NCBI GenBank assembly: GCA_006503475.1
Contig: RSEH01000184.1
Location: 1 to 64,000, forward strand
DNA length: 64,000 bases
Direction: 5' to 3'
Origin: Stentor roeselii
Taxonomy: Eukaryota; Ciliophora; Heterotrichea; Heterotrichida; Stentoridae
The notes beneath the pieces were generated by a model. The model worked only from the letters and a program-made list of their open reading frames with translations. It ran no database searches and was not told the origin of the DNA. The position numbers and the translations under genes were made by a program. Positions 63,724 through 64,000 of the stretch are shown piece after piece (position 1 is the first letter of the stretch; each line of letters starts with the position of its first letter).

Positions 63724-64000
63724 ATGTTAAACGAATCTGAAACCTGGACTGTTCACCGGCGGGTCTCTCCTGACCCTCTACGCGGAAAGACAGAAAAACT
63801 GGAAATGATGCAAGAAAACCTAAAAATCGCTGCAACTACGATCGACGCCTTAAGACTTGAAAGAGAAAAACTCAAAGATTCTCTTCGGGTCGCATTGGAA
63901 AGCACGGGCTTCAAGGAAAGCGAAAAAATAAACCAAAAAGACTTCGGCTCTAATCATTGGAAGGCTCAAGTTCTAGACCGTGAAAGAAAAATTGAAGAAC
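63724..64000 (+). CDS. Coiled-coil protein, 3' end outside window
   Basis: 92 codons from ATG at 63724 to the window edge, frame open. Reads MLNESETWTVHRRVSPDP, then LEMMQENLKIAATTIDALRL and EREKLKDSLRVALEST, a heptad-rich coiled coil. The start codon lies 8 bp from the ATG of the divergent CNB gene, so the two genes cannot both have ordinary upstream promoters. Confidence 0.75.
   Translation, partial: MLNESETWTVHRRVSPDPLRGKTEKLEMMQENLKIAATTIDALRLEREKLKDSLRVALESTGFKESEKINQKDFGSNHWKAQVLDRERKIEE

Noticed and set aside
1-64000. Considered a reassigned genetic code as in many ciliates.
   Set aside because: TAA, TAG and TGA each end proteins at family-appropriate positions, and the only internal stops lie inside 15-nt introns.

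Overview
The window looks like macronuclear DNA of a heterotrich ciliate, most likely Stentor. Genes are packed almost end to end on both strands. Intergenic DNA is very AT-rich, and start codons sit directly behind A/T-only leaders of the TAATAA/TATAA type. TAA, TAG and TGA all end real proteins, so the code is standard; this argues against Blepharisma and Condylostoma. Five genes can only be completed by removing an intron of exactly 15 nt (GTA...AG), the intron size known from Stentor. All calls come from reading the sequence; no database search was run.

I annotate 47 protein genes (one cut at each window edge) and one tRNA-Ser. Region by region: 1-14 kb has a WDR18/Ipi3-like WD40 protein (5' end missing), an acylated AGC kinase, a short VPS13/chorein-type protein, a SHIPPO-repeat protein, a multi-RING protein, transaldolase with a presequence-like N-terminus, tRNA-Ser(UGA) and several orphans. 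14-29 kb has an ABCC transporter, a CXC/tesmin DNA-binding protein, a Cys-rich secreted protein, a kinesin-3 facing a dynein-2 light intermediate chain, and orphans. 29-40 kb has a WD40 protein, a P4-ATPase flippase, VTA1/LIP5 with a 54-bp minisatellite, a CDPK and an orphan. 40-44.5 kb is a gene-poor AT-rich stretch holding three diverged tandem copies of an unrecognised family (core FSDFWSxRMKAEVRxLE). 44.5-50 kb has a secreted GDPD phosphodiesterase whose 5' end is stuttered into a repeat array carrying telomere-like motifs, a secreted HIT-like protein with an eroded triad, S1/P1 nuclease, a ubiquitin-like protein without the diglycine tail, a second SHIPPO protein and a TMEM69-like protein. 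51-64 kb has a PHD/ePHD chromatin protein, a TLC membrane protein, proteasome Rpt2, a class II DYRK kinase, a probable mitochondrial membrane protein, an SLC22-like transporter, a double cyclic-nucleotide-binding protein and the start of a coiled-coil gene.

The genes do not form one pathway. Themes are cilia and motors (kinesin-3, dynein-2 LIC, two SHIPPO proteins), membrane-tethered signalling (AGC kinase, CDPK and an orphan with MGxC starts), membrane lipid traffic (chorein, flippase, VTA1, GDPD) and secreted enzymes. The most striking structure lies in the layout: divergent start codons only 5, 8, 13 and 16 bp apart, convergent stops only 4 and 8 bp apart, a 7-bp head-to-tail gap, gene starts duplicated into decoy starts, interstitial telomere-like repeats, and a strand-composition mosaic whose boundaries fall inside genes.
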